DNA from: Hoeflea marina
GTDB lineage: Bacteria > Pseudomonadota > Alphaproteobacteria > Rhizobiales > Rhizobiaceae
NCBI RefSeq assembly: GCF_003182275.1
Contig: NZ_QGTR01000003.1
Span: 310,001 to 374,000 of the forward strand
DNA: 64,000 nucleotides
Direction of reading: 5' to 3'
In this document: piece by piece, positions 60,879-64,000 of the stretch
Layout: each line of letters opens with the position of its first letter
How positions within the stretch are numbered: position 1 is the first letter of the stretch
Program-made: the position numbers and the translations under genes
The notes under the pieces: generated by a model
What the model was told of the DNA's origin: nothing
The model's input: only the letters and a program-made list of their open reading frames with translations
Database searches by the model: none

Positions 60879-62099
60879 ATGAGACGAGTCGTCGTGACAG
60901 GAATGGGGATCGTATCCTCCATCGGCAATACCCCGGCCGAGGTGACCGAGTCGCTTCGCCACGCCAAGTCGGGCATCAGCTTCAGCCAGGATTTCGCCGA
61001 CCACGGCTTTCGCAGCCAGGTCTGGGGCGCGCCGACGCTGGATCCGACCGAAATGGTCGACCGGCGCGCCATGCGCTTCCTGTCGCGCGGCGGCGCCTGG
61101 AACCATGTCGCCATGAAGCAGGCGATCGAGGACGCCGGCCTTGAAGAGGCCGAGATCAGCCATGAGCGGACTGGCATCGTCATGGGGTCCGGCGGCCCGT
61201 CAACCCGCACCCTGATCGACGCCGCCGACATCACCCGCAAGAACGGCAGCCCGAAGCGCATCGGCCCCTTCGCCGTGCCCAAGGCGATGTCATCGACCGC
61301 GTCGGCGACGCTCGCCACATGGTTCAAGATCCACGGCGTCAACTACTCGATCTCATCCGCCTGCTCGACCTCCGCCCATTGCATCGGCAACGCCGCCGAA
61401 CTCATCCAGTGGGGCAAGCAGGACATGGTGTTTGCCGGCGGCCACGAGGATCTCGACTGGTCGATGTCCAACCTGTTCGATGCAATGGGCGCGATGAGCT
61501 CGAAGTACAACGACAGCGCCGCCACCGCCTCGCGCGCCTACGACGTCAGCCGCGACGGCTTCGTCATTGCGGGAGGCGCCGGCGTGCTGGTGCTCGAGGA
61601 ACTGGAGCACGCCAGGGCGCGCGGCGCCAAGATCTACGGCGAGCTGACCGGCTACGGGGCAACCTCCGACGGCTATGACATGGTGGCACCGTCGGGCGAA
61701 GGCGCCATCCGCTGCATGCGGCAGGCGCTGGCGAGCGTGAAGGAGCGGGTCGACTACATCAATACTCACGGCACTTCGACGCCCGTGGGTGATTCCAAGG
61801 AAATCGGCGCCATCCGCGAAGTCTTCGGCACCGACATTCCGCACGTGCAGTCGACCAAGTCGCTGACCGGACATTCACTCGGCGCCACGGGCGTGCAGGA
61901 GGCGATCTACTCGCTGTTGATGATGAAGGAGAACTTCATCGGCGAAAGCGCCCACATTACCGAACTCGACCCGGAATTCGACGGCGTGCCGATCGTGCGG
62001 AGCCGCATCGACGACGCCAAGATCGACACGGTGCTGTCAAATTCCTTCGGCTTCGGCGGCACCAACGCCACCCTCGTCTTCCAGCGGTTCAACGGGTAA
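60879..62099 (+). CDS. fabB: 3-oxoacyl-ACP synthase I FabB
   Basis: Elongating ketoacyl synthase needed for unsaturated acyl chains, 406 residues. Catalytic Cys162 lies in [12 protein letters not shown], with the two His in [14 protein letters not shown] and [12 protein letters not shown], as in FabB. The ATG at 60879 ([10 protein letters not shown]) follows GGAAAGGGC; an ATG 33 bases upstream is less likely. It lies 73 bases after fabA and 6 before fabI. Confidence 0.97.
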   Translation: MRRVVVTGMGIVSSIGNTPAEVTESLRHAKSGISFSQDFADHGFRSQVWGAPTLDPTEMVDRRAMRFLSRGGAWNHVAMKQAIEDAGLEEAEISHERTGIVMGSGGPSTRTLIDAADITRKNGSPKRIGPFAVPKAMSSTASATLATWFKIHGVNYSISSACSTSAHCIGNAAELIQWGKQDMVFAGGHEDLDWSMSNLFDAMGAMSSKYNDSAATASRAYDVSRDGFVIAGGAGVLVLEELEHARARGAKIYGELTGYGATSDGYDMVAPSGEGAIRCMRQALASVKERVDYINTHGTSTPVGDSKEIGAIREVFGTDIPHVQSTKSLTGHSLGATGVQEAIYSLLMMKENFIGESAHITELDPEFDGVPIVRSRIDDAKIDTVLSNSFGFGGTNATLVFQRFNG

Positions 62100-62105
62100 C
62101 ACTCC

Positions 62106-62912
62106 ATGCAGGACATTCTCAAGGGCAAGCGCGGCCTCATCATGGGCGTCGCCAATGACCATTCGATCGCATGGGGCATTGCCAGAGCGGCCGCCGCCCA
62201 GGGCGCGGAACTGGCCTTCAGCTACCAGGGCGAGGCGTTCGGCCGGAGGGTCAAGCCGCTGGCCGATTCAATCGGCTCCAAGCTGCTGCTGCCGTGTGAT
62301 GTCGAGGACACGGACACCGTCGACGCGATGTTCGGCGAGATCAAGGACGCGTGGGGCGGACTGGACTTCGTCGTCCACGCCATCGGGTTTTCCGACCGCA
62401 ACGAGCTCAAGGGGCTCTATGCCGACACGACGCGGGCCAACTTCTCCAGAACCATGGTGATCTCGGCCTTCTCGTTCACCGAGGTCGCCAAGCGCGCGGC
62501 AGACCTGATGGGCGACGGCGGCTCGATGCTGACGCTGACCTATGGCGGCTCCACCCGGGTGATGCCGAACTACAACGTGATGGGCGTGGCCAAGGCGGCG
62601 CTGGAAGCCAGCGTGCGCTATCTGGCGGCCGATTACGGTCCGCGCAACATCCGCGTCAATGCCATCTCGGCAGGCCCGATCCGGACGCTGGCGGGCGCTG
62701 GCATCGGCGACGCGCGTGCCATGTTCGCCTATCAGAAGAAGAACGCGCCGCTCAGGCGCACCGTCGACATCGACGATGTCGGCAAGTCGGCGCTCTACCT
62801 GCTCTCCGACATGTCCTCCGGCGTCACCGGCGAAGTCCATTTCGTCGATTCCGGCTTCAACATCACCTCGATGCCCTGCCTGGACGAACTGAAGAAAGCC
62901 GACACCGAGTAG
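62106..62912 (+). CDS. fabI: Enoyl-ACP reductase FabI
   Basis: NADH-dependent enoyl-ACP reductase completing each elongation cycle, 268 residues. The unusual SDR dinucleotide motif GVANDHSIAWGIA and the catalytic set Tyr146 (TYGGST), Tyr156 and Lys163 (NYNVMGVAKAA) are at the same numbers as in E. coli FabI. It begins 6 bases after the fabB stop, so the three genes form one operon. Convergent with the kinase gene on the right. Confidence 0.97.
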   Translation: MQDILKGKRGLIMGVANDHSIAWGIARAAAAQGAELAFSYQGEAFGRRVKPLADSIGSKLLLPCDVEDTDTVDAMFGEIKDAWGGLDFVVHAIGFSDRNELKGLYADTTRANFSRTMVISAFSFTEVAKRAADLMGDGGSMLTLTYGGSTRVMPNYNVMGVAKAALEASVRYLAADYGPRNIRVNAISAGPIRTLAGAGIGDARAMFAYQKKNAPLRRTVDIDDVGKSALYLLSDMSSGVTGEVHFVDSGFNITSMPCLDELKKADTE

Positions 62913-63074
62913 CTCGAGACTTGACCGCGGGCCAGATCTGAAGTCCCGGATTGCGCGATCCGCGGCTTCCGCCGCCGGCCCCACGGCGATGTACCGTGCC
63001 GGTCGCCCCGTCCGACGGGTCGTGTCCGGCGCATCCGCCTCTGCAAGACGAACTTCAACTGCTTCGCCGACCGC

Positions 63075-64000
63075 CTATGCTCCGGACGGTCCCCCGACCG
63101 GTTCCGCCGCGATCGCGCGGGCGATTTCCGTGGCCAGCTGTTGCTGCGAATAAGGCTTGCTCAGGCGGGGAATGCCGAGATCCATGCCGGCGGGAAGTTC
63201 CGCATAGCCGGTGGCGAGCAGAATGGGAATGTCCGGGCGCAACCGGCGCGCCTCGCGAGCGAGTTCCGCGCCGGTCATGCGCGGCATCGAATAGTCGGTG
63301 ATGATCAGGTCGAACTTCTCGCCGCTCTCCAGGATCTTCAGTGCCTGTTCGCCTGAATTGGCCTCCACCACCTCGTGGCCGAGATCCTCCAGCATGTCGA
63401 CCGAACTCATGGCGATGAGCACGTCGTCATCGACCATGAGAATCCGGCGCACCGGTGCGTCGGCCATGCCGTCCGGTGCCGCGGTCTCCACCCGGTCCGC
63501 GGCCTCTGGCCGATCCGCGGCCCCAACTGCCGCCGGTATCCAGAGTTCCGCGGTGGTGCCCTGTCCCACCGCACTCTGCAGCTTCAGCATGCCCTCGAGC
63601 TGGATCGCCAGTCCGTGAATCATCGACAGGCCCAGGCCTGTGCCCTTGCCCAGTTCCTTGGTGGAGAAAAAGGGGTCGATCGCCCTTTCCAGCGTTGCCT
63701 CATCCATTCCCTGGCCGTTGTCGGAGACGGTGAGCACGACATAGCGCCCCTCGGCGATGTCGCCGCCCCGGACGACATCGACCTGTCGCAGCCCGATGCG
63801 GATCGTGCCGCCGCCGGTGATCGCATCGCGGGCGTTGACGACGAGATTGAGCAGAGCCAGTTCCACCTGGTTGGCATCGGCCAGTGCAGGCGGCAGCCCT
63901 TCCGCAAGCTCGGTCTCCACGGTGACACCCCCGCCCACCGAGCGGCGGAGCAGATCCTCCATGCCGGTCACAAGTCTGCCCATGTCGACCGGAGCCACCC
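63075..64000 (-). CDS. Hybrid sensor histidine kinase, C-terminal part (5' end outside window)
   Basis: The frame is open to the right edge, so the N-terminal sensor and HisKA regions are missing. Visible are a HATPase domain of the NtrB-like HATPase_c class (N box [48 protein letters not shown]), an acidic linker, and a terminal REC domain ([20 protein letters not shown], acceptor Asp in [13 protein letters not shown], Lys in RLSKPYSQ). Similar PAS-rich hybrid kinases are common in rhizobia, but the input signal cannot be judged. It converges on fabI with a 162-base gap holding no clear terminator. Confidence 0.9.
   Translation of the reverse strand, partial: VAPVDMGRLVTGMEDLLRRSVGGGVTVETELAEGLPPALADANQVELALLNLVVNARDAITGGGTIRIGLRQVDVVRGGDIAEGRYVVLTVSDNGQGMDEATLERAIDPFFSTKELGKGTGLGLSMIHGLAIQLEGMLKLQSAVGQGTTAELWIPAAVGAADRPEAADRVETAAPDGMADAPVRRILMVDDDVLIAMSSVDMLEDLGHEVVEANSGEQALKILESGEKFDLIITDYSMPRMTGAELAREARRLRPDIPILLATGYAELPAGMDLGIPRLSKPYSQQQLATEIARAIAAEPVGGPSGA

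Overview
The window is a GC-rich chromosomal segment of an alphaproteobacterium, almost certainly of the Rhizobiales (Hyphomicrobiales), in the Rhizobiaceae/Phyllobacteriaceae range; I cannot name the genus from sequence alone. Support comes from the irr / fabA-fabB-fabI cluster, rpsT next to dnaA, the mutM-ubiE-ubiB-coaBC neighbourhood, an rph-rdgB-hemW-rsmI-yraN-gshB-comM block, a 2-hydroxyproline-type racemase-family enzyme, and a dnaA upstream region carrying clustered GANTC (CcrM) sites and a CtrA-like motif. No tRNA, rRNA, CRISPR array, prophage or intact insertion sequence was seen.

Layout. 1-9.7 kb: mutS (5' end outside the window), an adenosine/PfkB sugar kinase, a LysE exporter, a TRIC-type channel, grpE, hrcA, rph, rdgB and hemW. 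9.7-10.6 kb: a GNAT/DUF1778 toxin-antitoxin pair wedged before rsmI-yraN. 12.1-22.8 kb: an accessory block containing a complete TRAP transporter (dctPQM) and a four-gene signalling operon in which CHASE3-GAF hybrid kinase, CheR, CheB and a REC-kinase overlap each other by 4 bp. 23-28.8 kb: gshB, a RES/Xre toxin-antitoxin pair, comM, a gene-poor stretch and an SDR. 28.9-38.7 kb: cysK, trans-3-hydroxy-L-proline dehydratase, dut, prfC, ggt, a sorbosone-dehydrogenase-like protein, an ArsR-SRPBCC fusion and a pirin. 38.9-43.6 kb: small regulators and accessory enzymes (Lrp, DUF6356, class II amidotransferase, methyltransferase, an unknown protein, RidA-like protein, WYL regulator). 43.7-51.6 kb: coaBC coupled to a VapC/FitA pair, a frameshifted SlyD-like FKBP, a GNAT, ubiB, ubiE, mutM, enoyl-CoA hydratase and rpsT. 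52.5-57.6 kb: dnaA, dnaN, recF, moeB. 57.8-64 kb: a 2-hydroxyacid dehydrogenase, an SH3 protein, irr, fabA-fabB-fabI, and the C-terminal part of a hybrid sensor kinase that runs off the right edge.

How it fits together. Much of the window is core housekeeping: mismatch and oxidative-damage repair (mutS, mutM, recF, rdgB, dut), initiation and replication (dnaA, dnaN), ubiquinone, coenzyme A, glutathione and unsaturated fatty acid synthesis, and protein quality control (grpE, hrcA). Into this are set three independent toxin-antitoxin loci, each at a junction of otherwise co-directional core genes and each with a readable promoter or operator-like repeat. The most unusual unit is the MCP-less CheR/CheB/hybrid-kinase operon at 15.7-21.7 kb. 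Other notable features are a one-base frameshift in the FKBP gene, an ArsR-SRPBCC fusion whose promoter lies between two mirror-image operator copies, a toxin gene translationally coupled to coaBC, and a GANTC cluster upstream of dnaA.
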